DNA of 64,000 nt from Sipunculus nudus (Eukaryota; Annelida; Sipuncula; Golfingiida; Sipunculidae). How positions within the stretch are numbered: position 1 is the stretch's first letter; each line of letters begins with the position of its first letter. The position numbers and the translations under genes are program-made. The notes beneath the pieces are model-generated. The model worked only from the letters and a program-made list of their open reading frames with translations, searched no databases and was not told the DNA's origin. The stretch lies in assembly GCA_026874595.1 (NCBI GenBank), contig CM049307.1, positions 703,579-767,578 on the forward strand, given 5' to 3'. Below, piece after piece: positions 35,730 to 47,285 of this stretch.

Positions 35730-35743
35730 TGTCATCAATAATG

Positions 35744-36482
35744 TTAGGAACATCATGGGCCTCATGTGTGTGTGTGTGGGGGGGGGGGGGGGAGTATGTC
35801 CCCCTCACATTTTAGGGATTTAGAGTTATATTATGGACCAAGTATGATGAATTGTCCCCCTCACTTTTTAGCTAAATAAAAATAGTACTTTTGTTCATAG
35901 CACGTTTTAAGATCATATTTTCACCTTCTAGTTTCTTACTATTTATCTCAATTCTCTTTCAATTGTGCATCTCATAACAAGAAATTTAGGATATCTTGAA
36001 TGTTCAAATAAAAGAATTAATGAATATTAAGCAAAAATAACTTTAATTCCCAAATTATATATATACCCTATTATGTGTTGGAAAATGATATTAAAAATTT
36101 GTATATTCTGGTTAGGACTATACTGTCCAGTCATTGTCATCAACGGCATTGGCTGCAAAACCAAATTTTCATGGGGGGGCCCAAAAGTAGACCAGTATAT
36201 ACATGTGGGAGGGGGTGTCTCCCTCCCACAGGGTGAAAAATTTTGAAAACTGTATGTATACTACTGCATTCTGGAGCATTTTTTTTTGTCATTTACTAGT
36301 CAGTGCTTATTTAGTAAAACAGTACCTTCTTGTAAAGAGATTGTTATTTGTCTGGCAATGAAGACATTTTCACACAGAATATCAACTTTGCAATATTTAT
36401 TTTTGCACCTCAATCCCGGAGGCTGTGGCCCTGTATATATAGTAATCCAAATAATGAGGGCACAAAGAGCCCGAGCGAAGGA

Positions 36483-36537
<55 letters not shown>

Positions 36538-38188
36538 AGAGTGCAAATACTAAATAATAGAATAGTGTATGTTTTTTTTATACCCATCATTTTGTTGGGA
36601 GGGCTCAGCCACCCTAACAATTTTAGCGCCCCCCCCCCCCCCCTCGTGCCCCCTGCGGTTTCGCCACCTATGATCAACGGTGCTTTTGACTCAGCTGACA
36701 TTTCCTCAAACACAGGGCTCATGTCAATATCGCACACACACACCTGATTGTCATTGGAGCCTTTGCATGCATATAAACATTTCTTATCCAGTCAACTATA
36801 GGCAAAACATTTTTCTTGTTTGAGTCTTAACATTCAAAATATAAAGTGGCATTAGCTTTATAAGTAACAGGGTAGTTAAGGTTATAATTAAACTTACAGG
36901 CTTATCCATATTTGTAAGCAGTAATTGTTTTTCCTTGATACGATCGATACCTTAAGACAGCGTTTCAGTAACCATATCCTCATTGCGTATCCATTTGTAT
37001 CAATTAATTGATACCAGCCCTAGTGATGGCCAAACATCATTTTCACTGTGTAATTGGCATAGTAGCTGTCAAGTGTTCAGATAGGCCATAATAATTATCC
37101 TAGAATTTAGTAAATTAATCAGTAAATTTTGTTTTTGTAACATGCAGGGAGCACTTAATTATTCATAATGCTGAGATTTTGAATTTGAAGTTTATGATGC
37201 AGATCTTTTAAATCTGACCTCATTTCAGCACAAAATATTGTTATGCTTAAAATGCTGTGGATTGTTAAAATTGATTTATAACTTGTCTAAAAAGTAGTTG
37301 ATAAAAATGACTAAAATGGAGAAAAAACTTAAAATAATACTGAAGCCACCCCCATGTGACAAAAGTTTAATCATTGAAAAAATATTCATTTCAGCCTTAT
37401 TTAATCTTAATCTATTAGGATCTTAGCCTGATGTCTCACATTTACAGGGCACTTGCACTCTCCAGGCTAATAATGGAGCAGAAATCACACTGAATGGTCA
37501 CTTGATTTCATGAGCCACAGTGCAGTGTGATTATAAAGTGATTCAAAAGAGTTCGAAAAATTATCCTGGATATGCACCAAAATTAAAATCCTAGCCATTG
37601 AAAATGGTCTTTGTTACATAGTCCTGTACTTACCTGTTAATGATAGTATGTTTATATGTTGTACTCTTGTCTTTTGTGTGACATGTATATTATGTTGAAT
37701 GTATGTTACTTGTGAATCGTTCTATAAAAAAATAAAAGATACCTGCTATTATTTAAAGCAATCTGTACTAAAACCAGGACTTGTCAAATATTAAACATTC
37801 ATGCCGAGGGTTTAAGGCACATAGTAAATACTGGTTGTCATTGGTGATAAGAGAAAGAAAGGTCAACAATAGGTTTTAAATTATCTTGGCGAAGGATTAT
37901 ACAAGACTACTGGTACAAGGACACAAAGTTGAAAAACTTCTTATTTGCCCTATAGATCTTCTCACAATACAAGTGTATCTGTTATTTGTGTGGATATCCT
38001 GTCACCCAGATCATGTCTACAGAGTTCAAGTGTTTGTCATTTACTCTGTTTATCTCTCAAGTGTCATGGCAGAGCAGGTATAGGCATATATCAAACAGTT
38101 TATGTCCTGTTCTGTTTGCCTGAAACACCCTGCAGGTCTTGGTTATTGTGTCCTGTTAGCCTCATGAATATTGTCACGTACTGGATTG
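35744..38188. other. No gene seen: intronic sequence with simple repeats
   Basis: The stretch starts with a TG run and G14 at about 35767-35792, and has a GGGGGG/CCCTCCC-rich patch at about 36165-36235. A segment at about 37495-37545 is shared with 13.4 kb. Frames of 150 residues on both strands across 36286-36747 depend on the TA and C runs and are not genes. Confidence 0.5.
36486..36531. repeat. (TA)n microsatellite
   Basis: About 23 uninterrupted AT dinucleotides, followed by GTGTGAGAGTG. Confidence 0.95.
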
Positions 38189-38265
38189 GAATGTTAAATG
38201 GTTAGGTCTTTCATGGTGTGCCTTTCAGACAGAGGATCATCGGTTTGAGCCCCCAGTGCCTCAAA
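38189..38265 (+). repeat. Possible decayed tRNA-derived SINE head
   Basis: It contains an A-box-like TTAAATGGTTAGGTC and a B-box-like TCGGTTTGAGCCCC about 50 bases apart, as in the head of the SINE at 16.6 kb. The body is not recognisable, and the 39-bp minisatellite begins right after. Confidence 0.35.
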
Positions 38266-38282
38266 GTCAGACTGATGAAACT

Positions 38283-41155
38283 TCAATAAAACCTCATTTT
38301 CACACAAGTTTTAATTATCAATAAAACCTCAGAGATCCACCCACCACTTTAAATTATCAGTGGAACCTCAGAGGTTTATCCACAAGTTTAAATTATCAGT
38401 AGAACATCAGGAATTCACCCACAAGTTTTAATTATCAATAGAACCTCAGAGATTCAGTTTTAATTGTATCCCAAAACAAAGTGGGGGGATACTATGGTTT
38501 TATGACGGACCTGCCACTGCAGATAAATCTTGTCACGTATCTTTACCAAACTTGACGTGCATAGATATGGGTGTGAGGATGGAAATGGGGATCATGACCT
38601 GTGCTAGGAGAGTGACCTTTACCTAGAATACGTCCTTTTTTTCAAGAAAATCACACAAATCCTTCAATATCTCAAGAAATCTTGCTTGGATCCAAATATA
38701 AAGTTAACAGAAGATCTTGGATAGTGCTGTCATGTATCATAAACTTTTGGCACATCCTATTATCCTTTTCTTGTTTTTGCACCTTTTAGTACCTCAAAAA
38801 ACCATAAATATCTCAATAAGGGATGCATGGATTGGTCCAAAAATTAAATTGACTGAAGATCTTGGATAGCTTTGTCTTCTGCGGAAGACATATGGGGCCA
38901 TCTTTTGTCCTTTCTTGTTTTCGAGCCCTTTTAATACCCCCATCATTGTCATTTGACAGTACTGTGAGCATAAGAACTACAATGAGGTTAAAATGCTTAT
39001 TAAGATGATTTATTATCTACTGACTGTGTAATTAGTATAGAATGAATTTTTTCCCCTTCCTTCTGTATATTTTTCATTCATTTCATATTTCCATTCATTT
39101 CATGTTATACTCTACTTCAATGTACGAATAAAGATATATAAGTCAAAAACTAATTGACTGATTTCTTTCATATTATGCATATACATATAGATATGGGTTA
39201 TAGAATGAGATATATTTAAATTGGGGTTATGAACGTTCCTATGAGTGGCCTTGACTTTGAATATTTCCATATTTGGTGAAATTCACACGAAGTCTTAAAT
39301 ATCTCAATAAGGGATGCATGGATTGGTCCAAAAATCAAATTGACGGTAGATCTTGGATAGCTTTGTCTTCTGTGGGAAACAGGTGGTGCTTTTATTCTTT
39401 TGTCCTTTTCTTGCTTTTGCTTTTGCACCTTTTAAGATCCCCATCATTGCCATTTGACAGTACCGTGAGCATTATAAGTAAAAAACTAATAGACAGATTT
39501 CTTTCATATTATGCATATACATAGATATGTGTTATGGGATGAGGTACATAAAATTGGGGTCATGACCTTTCCTATGAGAGTGATCTTTACCTTGAATCTC
39601 CCTTGATGAAAAATATTGTTTCTCAAATTGATAGATAAATCTATATGATAATCAAAATGAAAGATGACAGATGATAAGATGTTGAAAGAGTTTGAAAACC
39701 TGTGACCTTGACCCTTCTTATCAAGGTCAAATCTGCAGCTGCAGAAACATATGATTGTTATTAACCCCACAACTTTTGAAGTACTGCATCTGTTTCCTTC
39801 AAATTTAACCCAAACAAAAGTTCCACCAGTATCTCAGATTCGTTGGAAGACACATGACCTGCAGCTTGGTCTTCAAGGTTGAATCTGCAAACATACAGGA
39901 TTTTTGTTTACCCCCTAAGTTTTGAAGTACTGCCTATGTTTCCTTCAAATTTGACACACAAAAATATTTCCACCAATTTCTCTTTTTTTTCATGACTAGT
40001 GACCATGACCTTGGTTTTGAAAGTCACACCTGAAGAAACCCTCGTGGCATGCCAAGTGTCAGTTTATGTTTCCTAAGATGGCGGCTTATTTTTGAAGGGG
40101 GGACAGGGGTTAATTGTCTGGAGATGCCTCTGATGCCAAGAAATTTCTAGTTATCAATTGAACCTCAGAGATTCACCCACAAGTTTTAATTATGAATAGA
40201 ACCTCAGAGATTCACCCACCAGTTTTAATTTTCAGTAGAACCTCGCAGATTCATCCACCAGTTTTAATTATCAGTAGAACCTCGGAGATTCAAACACCAG
40301 TTCTAATTATCAGTAGAACCTCAGAGATTCAAACAGCAGTTTTAATTATCAGTAGAACCTCAGAGATTCAAACACCAGTTTTAATTATTAGTTGAACCTC
40401 GGAGATTCATCTACCAGTTTTAATTATTAGTTGAACCTCAGAGATTCATCCACCAGTTTTAATTATAAGTTGAACCTCAGAGATTCATCGACCAGTTTTA
40501 ATTATTAGTTGAACCTCAGAGATTCACCCACAAGTTTTAATTATGAATAGAACCTCAGAGATTCACCCACCAGTTTTAATTTTCAGTAGAACCTCAGAGT
40601 TTCACCCACCAGTTTTAATTATCAGTAGAACCTCAGAGATTCAAACACCAGTTTTAATTATCAGTAGAACCTCGGAGATTCAAACACCAGTTTTAATTAT
40701 CAGTAGAACCTCGGAGATTCAAACACCAGTTTTAATTATTAGTTGAACCTCAGAGATTCATCCACCAGTTTTAATTATTAGTTGAACCTCAGAGATTCAT
40801 CCACCAGTTTTAATTATAAGTTGAACCTCAGAGATTCATCCACCAGTTTTAATTATTAGTTGAACCTCAGAGATTCACCCACAAGTTTTAATTATGAATA
40901 GAACCTCAGAGATTCACCCACCAGTTTTAATTATTAGTTGAACCTCAGAGATTCACCTGCAAGATTAAATTTTCAGAGAACCTCAGAACTGATATTTACC
41001 CATAAGTTTTAATTATCAGTAGAACCTCGGAGATTCAAACACCAGTATTTATTATTAGTTGAACCTCAGAGATTCATCCACCAGTTTTAATTATTAGTTA
41101 AACCTCAGAGATTCACCTACCAGTTTTAATTATCAACAGACGTTCAGATATCCAC
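38283..41155. repeat. 39-bp minisatellite, split by a family B element
   Basis: The unit is about GAGATTCACCCACCAGTTTT then AATTATCAGTAGAACCTCA (39 bases, 13 codons). Three or four diverged units lie at 38283-38465 and about 25 more at 40152-41155, on either side of a B element. A block of nine units (351 bases) is repeated: the frame from 40192 recurs at 40543 almost unchanged. Sixty-seven-residue frames come from the codon-multiple period and have no other support. Confidence 0.9.
38466..40151 (+). mobile_element. Family B element inserted in a minisatellite unit
   Basis: The 5' end is GTATCCCAAAACAAAGTGGG then GGGATACTATGG, a short inverted pair. The body has two copies of a segment with AAGGGATGCATGGATTGGTC (about 38820 and 39310) and TGACCTTGACC-type words. 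The 3' end, GTCTGGAGATGCC then TCTGATGCCAAGAAATTTCT and AG, is a weakened form of the B hairpin. The flanks AGTTTTAATT and ATCAATTGAACCTC rejoin to a normal 39-bp unit if two T's are shared, so insertion was at a TT site. It is about 1.7 kb long. Confidence 0.85.
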
Positions 41156-42017
41156 CGACAAGCTTTAATTACAAGTTATGACTTCTGGATTATTGCTCAT
41201 GTCAAATCTGAAATCAGATTAAGGCATAAAAACATCATTCTTATCATATGGTTACCACCATCCTCATTTAATAGAAAATGTCACCAACAGGGTTAGGACC
41301 CATTGTTATATTAAAAAAGATGGTTAGCAAGTTTGGTTGGTTCCAATTTGTATGGAATAATTATCCCTCATGCTGCCTATAAAAATCTTAGGTCTCAATC
41401 ATATTGGATATGTATGATTTATGCAAGTCATGAACTACTACATAAATATGGTCAGTCCTTACAGACTACCTGTAAATAAACAAGACCAGGTTGTGTTAAA
41501 TATCAAACAAGCTACCAGTCCTAGTCCCAGGTTGATGATTCATTATGATATGTTACTGTAACAATATGTAACAAATGGGCAATATTCCCACATCAGGGAC
41601 AAGCTATTGGGTACAATATTATGACCTGTGTTCAAGCCATGACAGCTCATGACTCCTGTGCTCAAAGTCTCCCCCAAGGAACTCATTCTTGTGTGGGGGT
41701 TCTATTCTTGTACAGTACAATGGTTATGGGCGGGCTGAAATAAACTTTGTTTACACCATTAATTTGATGTCACTAATGCATGATTATAATTGTAACATGC
41801 AGTGTGATAAGTATTGGTACATATATATGTTTACAGCAAACGTTGTATTGTATACACCTCTAACCCATCTGTGTATGCTGTCAATTTATAATAAATACTT
41901 GTTGCTTAAATGTGATTTCAAAGGAAATATACAGAGGAAACTTCTGCAGTTTTCAGAAATATATGTTCAAGGAATTATCAGATATTTTTAACACCATGAT
42001 ATATCCAAAGAACTGTC
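41156..42017. other. No gene seen between two minisatellites
   Basis: Unique-looking AT-rich sequence. A 100-residue frame (41689-41991) shows no family feature, splice site or repeat origin and reads as chance. Confidence 0.45.
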
Positions 42018-45000
42018 AGACAGGTCTCAAAATTTCCCTCATCTTCTGTTCTGGATGTGTCTGTAACACTCTTCATGTCATTAAAATACCAGAAACAGAT
42101 CTCTGAGTCTCCATCATCTTCTGTCTTGGAAGTGTCTGTAACACACTTCATGTCAATAAAACAACAGAAACAGGTCTCTGAGTCTCCATCTTCTTCTGTC
42201 TTGGATGTGTCTGTAACACACTTCATGTCATTAAAGCACCAGAAACAGGTCTCTGAGTCTCCATCATCTTCTGTCTTGGATGTGTTTTTGACACTCTTTG
42301 TGTCATTAAAACAACAGAAACAGATCTCTGAGTCTCCATCTTCTTCTGTCCTGGATGTGTTTATGACACTCTTCATGTTAATAAAACAACAGAAACAGGT
42401 CTCTGAGTTGTCCATCATCTTCTGTCCTGGATGTGTCTGTAACACACTTCATGTCAATAAAACACCAGAAACACATCTTCGAGTTAATTTCCATTATCTT
42501 CTGGCCTGGATATGTTTGTAACACACTTCATGTCAATAAAACACCAGAAACACATCTTCGAGTTAATTTCCATTATCTTCTGTCATGGATGTGTCTGTAA
42601 CACACTTCCTGTGATTAAAACACCAGAGACAGATCTCAGAGTCTCCATCATCCTCTGTCCTGGATGTGTCTGTAACACTCTTCCTGTCATTAAATCACCA
42701 GAAACAGGTCTCTGAGTCTCCATCATCTTCTGTCCTGGATGTGTTTTTGACACTCTTCATGTTATTAAAACAACAGAAACAGGTCTCTGAGTCTCCATCA
42801 TCTTCCATCCTGGATGTGTCTGTCACACTCTTCATGTCATTAAAGCATCATAAACAGGTTTCTGAGTCTCCATCTTCTTCTGTCTTGGATGTGTTTGTGA
42901 CACCCTCATGTCATTAAAACAACAGAAACAGGTCTCTGAGTCTCCATCATCTTCTGTCCTGGATGTGTTTGTGACACTCTTCATGTCATTAAAACATCAG
43001 AAACAGGTCTCTGAGTCTCCATCATCTTCTGTCCTGGATGTGTCTGTGACACTCTTCATGTCATTAAAACATCAGAAACAGGTCTCTGAGTCCCAAATTC
43101 TTCTGTCTTGGATATGTCTTTGACACTTCATGTCATTAAAACACCAGAAACAGGTCTCTGACTCCAATCATCTTCTGTCCTAGATGTGTCTGTAACACTC
43201 TTCATGTCATTAAAACATCAGAAACAGGTCTCTAGGTCTCCATCTTCTTCTGTCTTGGATGTGTCTTTGACACTCTTTGTGTCATTAAAACACCAGAGAC
43301 AGATCTCAGAGTCTCCATCATCCTCTGTCCTGGATGTGTCTGTCCCACTCTTCCTGTCATTAAAACGACAGAAACAGGTCTCTGAGTCCCATCTTCTTCT
43401 GTCTTGGATGTGTCTTTGACACTCTTCATGTCATTAAAACACCAGAAACAGGTGTCTGAGTCTCCATCATCTTCTGTCCTGGATGTGTTTGTGACACTTT
43501 TCATTTCAATAAAACACCAGAAACACATCTTCAAGTTATTTTCCATTATCTTCTGTCCTGGATGTGTCTGTAACACTCTTCATGTCATTAAAACATCAGA
43601 AACAGGTCTCTGAGTCCCATCTTCTTCTGTCCTGGATTTGTCTGTAACACTCTTCATGTCATTAAAACATCAGAAACAGGTCTCTGAGTCCCATCTTCTT
43701 CTGTCCTGGATGTGTCTGTAACACTCTTCATGTCATTAAAACATCAGAAACAGGTCTCTGAGTCACATCTTCTTCTGTCTTGGATGTGTCTGTAACACTC
43801 TTCATGTCATTAAAACATCAGAAACAGGTCTCTGAGTCCCATCTTCTTCTGTCTTGGATGTGTCTTTGACACTCTTCATGTCATTAAAACACCAGAAACA
43901 GGTCTCTGAGTCTCCATCATCTTCTGTCCTGGATGTGTCTGTAACACACTTCATGTCAATAAAACACCAGAAACACATCTTTGAGTAAATTTCCATTATC
44001 TTCTGTCCTGGATGTGTCTGTAACACACTTCCTGTGATTAAAATACCAGAAACAGGTCTCTGAGTCTCCGTCTTCTTCTGTCTTGGATGTGTCTTTGACA
44101 CTCTTCATGTCATTAAAACAACAGAAACAGGTCTCTGAGTCTCCATCTTATTCTGTCTTGGATGTGTTTGTGACACTCTTCCTGTCATTAAAACACCAGA
44201 AACGGGTTTTCAAGTCTCCATCATCTTCTGTCCTGGATGTGTTTTTGACACTCTTTGTGTCATTAAAACACCAGAGATCGATCTCAGAGTCTCCATCATC
44301 CTCTGTCCTTGATGTGTCTGTAACACTTTTCCTGTTATTAAAACACCAGAAACAGGTCTCTGAGTCTTCATCATCTTCTGTCCTGGATGTGTTTGTGACA
44401 CTCTTCATGTCATTAAAACACCAGAAACAGGTCTCTGAGTCTCCATCATCTTCTGTCTTGGATGTGTTTGTGACACTCTTCATGTCATTAAAACAACAGA
44501 AACAGGTCTCTGAGTCTCCATCTTCTTCTGTCCTGATGTGTTTGTGACACTTTTCATGTTAATAAAACAACAGAAACAGGTCTCTTAGTCTCCATCATCT
44601 TCTGTCCTGGATGTGTCTGTGACACTCTTCATGTCATAAAAACATCAGAAACAGGTCTTTGAGTCCCAAATTCTTCTGTCTTGGATATGTCTTGGACACT
44701 TGATGTCATTAAAACACCAGAAACAGGTCTCTGACTCCCATCATATTCTGTCCTGGATGTGTCTGTAACACTCTTCATGTCATTAAAACATCAGAAACAG
44801 GTCTCTGAGTCCCATCTTCTTCTGTCCTGGATGTGTCTGTGACACTCTTCATGTCATTAAAACATCAGAAACAGGTCTCTGAGTCACATCTTCTTCTGTC
44901 TTGGATGTGTCTGTAACACTCTTCATGTCATTAAAACATCAGAAACAGGTCTCTGAGTCCCATCTTCTTCTGTCTTGGATGTGTCTTTGACACTCTTCAT

Positions 45001-46074
45001 GTCATTAAAACACCAGAAACAGGTCTCTGAGTCTCCATCATCTTCTGTCCTGGATGTGTTTGTGACACTCTTCATGTCAATAAAACACCAGAAACACATC
45101 TTCGAGTTAATTTCCATTATCTTCTGTCCTGGATGTGTCTGTAACACACTTCCTGTGATTAAAATACCAGAAACAGGTCTCTGAGTCTCCATCTTCTTCT
45201 GTCTTGGATGTGTCTTTGACACTCTTCATGTCATTAAAACAACAGAAACAGGTCTCTGAGTCTCCATCATCTTCTGTCCTGGATGTGTCTGTAACACACT
45301 TCATGTCATTAAAACATCAGAAACAGGTCTCTGAGTCTCCATCATCTTCTGTCTTGGATGTGTCTTTGACACACTTCATGTCATTAAAGCACCAGAAACA
45401 GGTCTCTGAGTCGCCATCATCTTCTGTCTTGGATGTGTTTTTGACACTCTTTGTGTCATTAAAACACCAGAAACAGGTCTCTGAGTCTCCATCATCTTCT
45501 GTCCTGGATGTGTTTGTGAAACTCTTCCTGTCATTAAAACACCAGAAACAGGTCTCTGAGTCTCTATCATCTTCTGTCCTTGATGTGTTTGTGAAACTCT
45601 TCATGTCATTAAAACACCAGAAATCGGTCTCTGAGTCTCCATCATGTTCTGTCCTTGATGTGTCTGCAACACTCTACCTCTCATTAAAACACCAGAAACA
45701 CATTTCTGTGTAAATTCCCATCATCTTCTGTCCTGGATGTGTTTTTGACACTCTTCATGTAATTAAAACACTATACATGGGTCTCAGTGAAAAAAATTTC
45801 CATCATCTCAAGTCCTTGATGTGTCTGGGCTCCAGTCTTCATCATCTTCTGTGTCTGTAACACTCTCCTGTCAATAAAACACCAGAAACATATCTCTATG
45901 TAAATTTCCATCATCTTCTGTCCTTGATGTGTCTGTAACACTCTTCATGTCATTAAAACAGGAGAAACACATCTCTGAGTTTATTTTCTTCATCTTCTGT
46001 CCTGGATGTGTCTGTAACACTCTTTATGTCATTAAAACACCAGGAACGGTCCTCTGAGTCTCCATCATCTTCTG
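42018..46074. repeat. 75-bp minisatellite with 1121-bp higher-order repeat
   Basis: About 54 copies of a 75-base unit (about GTCTCTGAGTCTCCATCATC, TTCTGTCCTGGATGTGT, TGACACTCTTCATGTC, ATTAAAACACCAGAAACAG). Some units are 78 bases, with CACATCTTCGAGTTAATTTC. The block from 43841 recurs from 44962 (offset 1121), including the 78-base variant. Because 75 is a multiple of three, frames of 60-170 residues stay open on both strands (25-residue repeats such as SVTLFMSLKHQKQVSES on + and TSRTEDDGDSETCFWCFND on -). They break and shift repeatedly, so I treat them as non-coding. Confidence 0.93.
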
Positions 46075-46445
46075 ACCCCAGACAGCTTTCTTGTACACAA
46101 GACTGGTGGAGCCACCTACAATATTGTTTATGCATTGTGGGTCCCTTCTTAAATCTCAGGAGTGATTTGACATAACAGCCTTTAATTGTGCATGTCCATA
46201 CATCTCGGATAACTTTGTTGTGTACAAGACTGGTGGTGCCACCTACAATTGTCTGTGATGAACGCATTTCTCACAAACTTCTTGGTACTTGTATTCAGGT
46301 TAAAAATTTTTAGTACTCGTTTTGTACATGAACTTTTGACACATGTACTTGAAAAATAATCAAGTACTTTTCAAATAATGGTCAAGCATGTTATAAACAT
46401 GTTTATCCCATTGCACAGGTTCACATTAAGCCTGTAGGCCTATTC
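46075..46445 (+). repeat. Family C fragment
   Basis: Two core units with TTGTACACAAGACTGGTGG and GCCACCTACAAT precede TTGACACATGTACTTGAAAA and the end CACATTAAGCCTGTAGGCC. It matches 54.75-55.01 kb. It lies between the 75-bp array and the polypyrimidine tract of the next exon. Confidence 0.65.
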
Positions 46446-46491
46446 ATATATTTTAAAGAGTGAGTTATTCTTTTTTTTACTTAACTTCCAG

Positions 46492-46566
46492 GGTGCCCCC
46501 AAAGAGAAGAAAGAGAAGCATGTCCGTAAAATGGTAACCAGATACATGAAGCGGTACCAGTTTGTG
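46492..46566 (+). CDS. Internal exon of unidentified protein gene (exon b)
   Basis: The 75-base exon follows a clear polypyrimidine tract and acceptor (TTTTTTTTACTTAACTTCCAG, AG at 46490-46491) and precedes the donor GTGAGT at 46567. It is in phase 0 on both sides and encodes 25 residues, GAPKEKKEKHVRKMVTRYMK then RYQFV, which is strongly basic with no stop. It is compatible in phase with exon a, 34 kb upstream, and with exon c, 134 bases downstream. The lysine/glutamate-rich start looks like a linker or helix. The function is unknown. Joining to exon a is inference; joining to exon c is better supported by distance and phase. Confidence 0.68.
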
Positions 46567-46700
46567 GTGAGTGTGGATATTATTTTTACTGGTCACTCTC
46601 TGTGAGTATAAAATAATTGAAACTGTATTAATTTTCTTAAGTTTCCTTTGTGCTACTTCTTAGGCTGTACTTAGGTTATTATTTAATATGGATTCTGCAG

Positions 46701-46780
46701 GCTCAGTTTGTGCTGTTCACAACAGCTACTATTGAGCAACAGCATGAGTTGATCCTTGACTGGGCTCTGGCACAGACCAG
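46701..46780 (+). CDS. Internal exon of unidentified protein gene (exon c)
   Basis: The 80-base exon has acceptor GATTCTGCAG (AG at 46699-46700) and donor GTAATA at 46781, so it enters in phase 0 and leaves after two bases of a codon. It encodes AQFVLFTTATIEQQHELILD then WALAQT and a split codon beginning AG (probably Arg), with no stop. The sequence looks like an amphipathic helix. The intron before it is only 134 bases, unlike the ~34 kb one before exon b. No acceptable continuation is seen in the remaining 17 kb, so the next exon is probably beyond the window. I do not recognise the family. Confidence 0.68.
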
Positions 46781-47034
46781 GTAATATTGATTACATCGTT
46801 CTGGTCATGTTGTTTAACATTTGTGTACTGAACATGAGGTTTCTATTCAAACTGAAGAGTCAGTTGCACTTTAGTGCAGACATTGGCCATGTATCCTGAT
46901 TTCTGCTGTTCATAAGGTCAGCATGTCCCTATGAAAGTGTTGTGACAGTGTTAAAAGGCCTGTAATGGTTTTGAGTTTCTGACTTTGGTAACCATGGGTA
47001 AGGCCAAATAATAATCCAGCCATGTTTGAATACT
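46781..47034. other. Intron start after exon c
   Basis: Non-repetitive intronic sequence with no additional exon visible. Confidence 0.5.
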
Positions 47035-47285
47035 GGTACTGACTGTAGTTCATCTCAGCTATAGCAATGATCGGTTGTCTGTTGGCTGTCAGTTTGTCCT
47101 TTAGACTGGCATGTTTAAAAAAAACGTTTTACCTACAAATCTAAAACTCAGCATACTGATAGATGCACTTAGTTCTCCTGCAAACACAAAACTTGGTCAT
47201 TGCAACTTAGTACCTTCGAGAAATTCAGGATTACCCTCCATTTTCCATTGAAACCCATTTGTGACATTGAAGTTTTAGAAGACCA
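47035..47285 (+). mobile_element. Family A1 5' fragment
   Basis: A degenerate head (ACTGTAGTTCATCTCAGCTA, then TAGCAATGATC) is followed by the GTCTGTTGGCTGTC tract, AGACTGGCATGTTT and ACCCTCCATTTTCCATT. It stops after about 250 bases without the rest of A1. Confidence 0.6.

Noticed and set aside
36286-36747. Overlapping ~150-residue frames on both strands
   Set aside because: They depend on a (TA)n run and C/G runs that lack stops; no other support.
41978-45713. Repeat proteins of 60-170 residues on both strands
   Set aside because: The 75-base period preserves frames by arithmetic; frames break and restart many times, and both strands are equally open.
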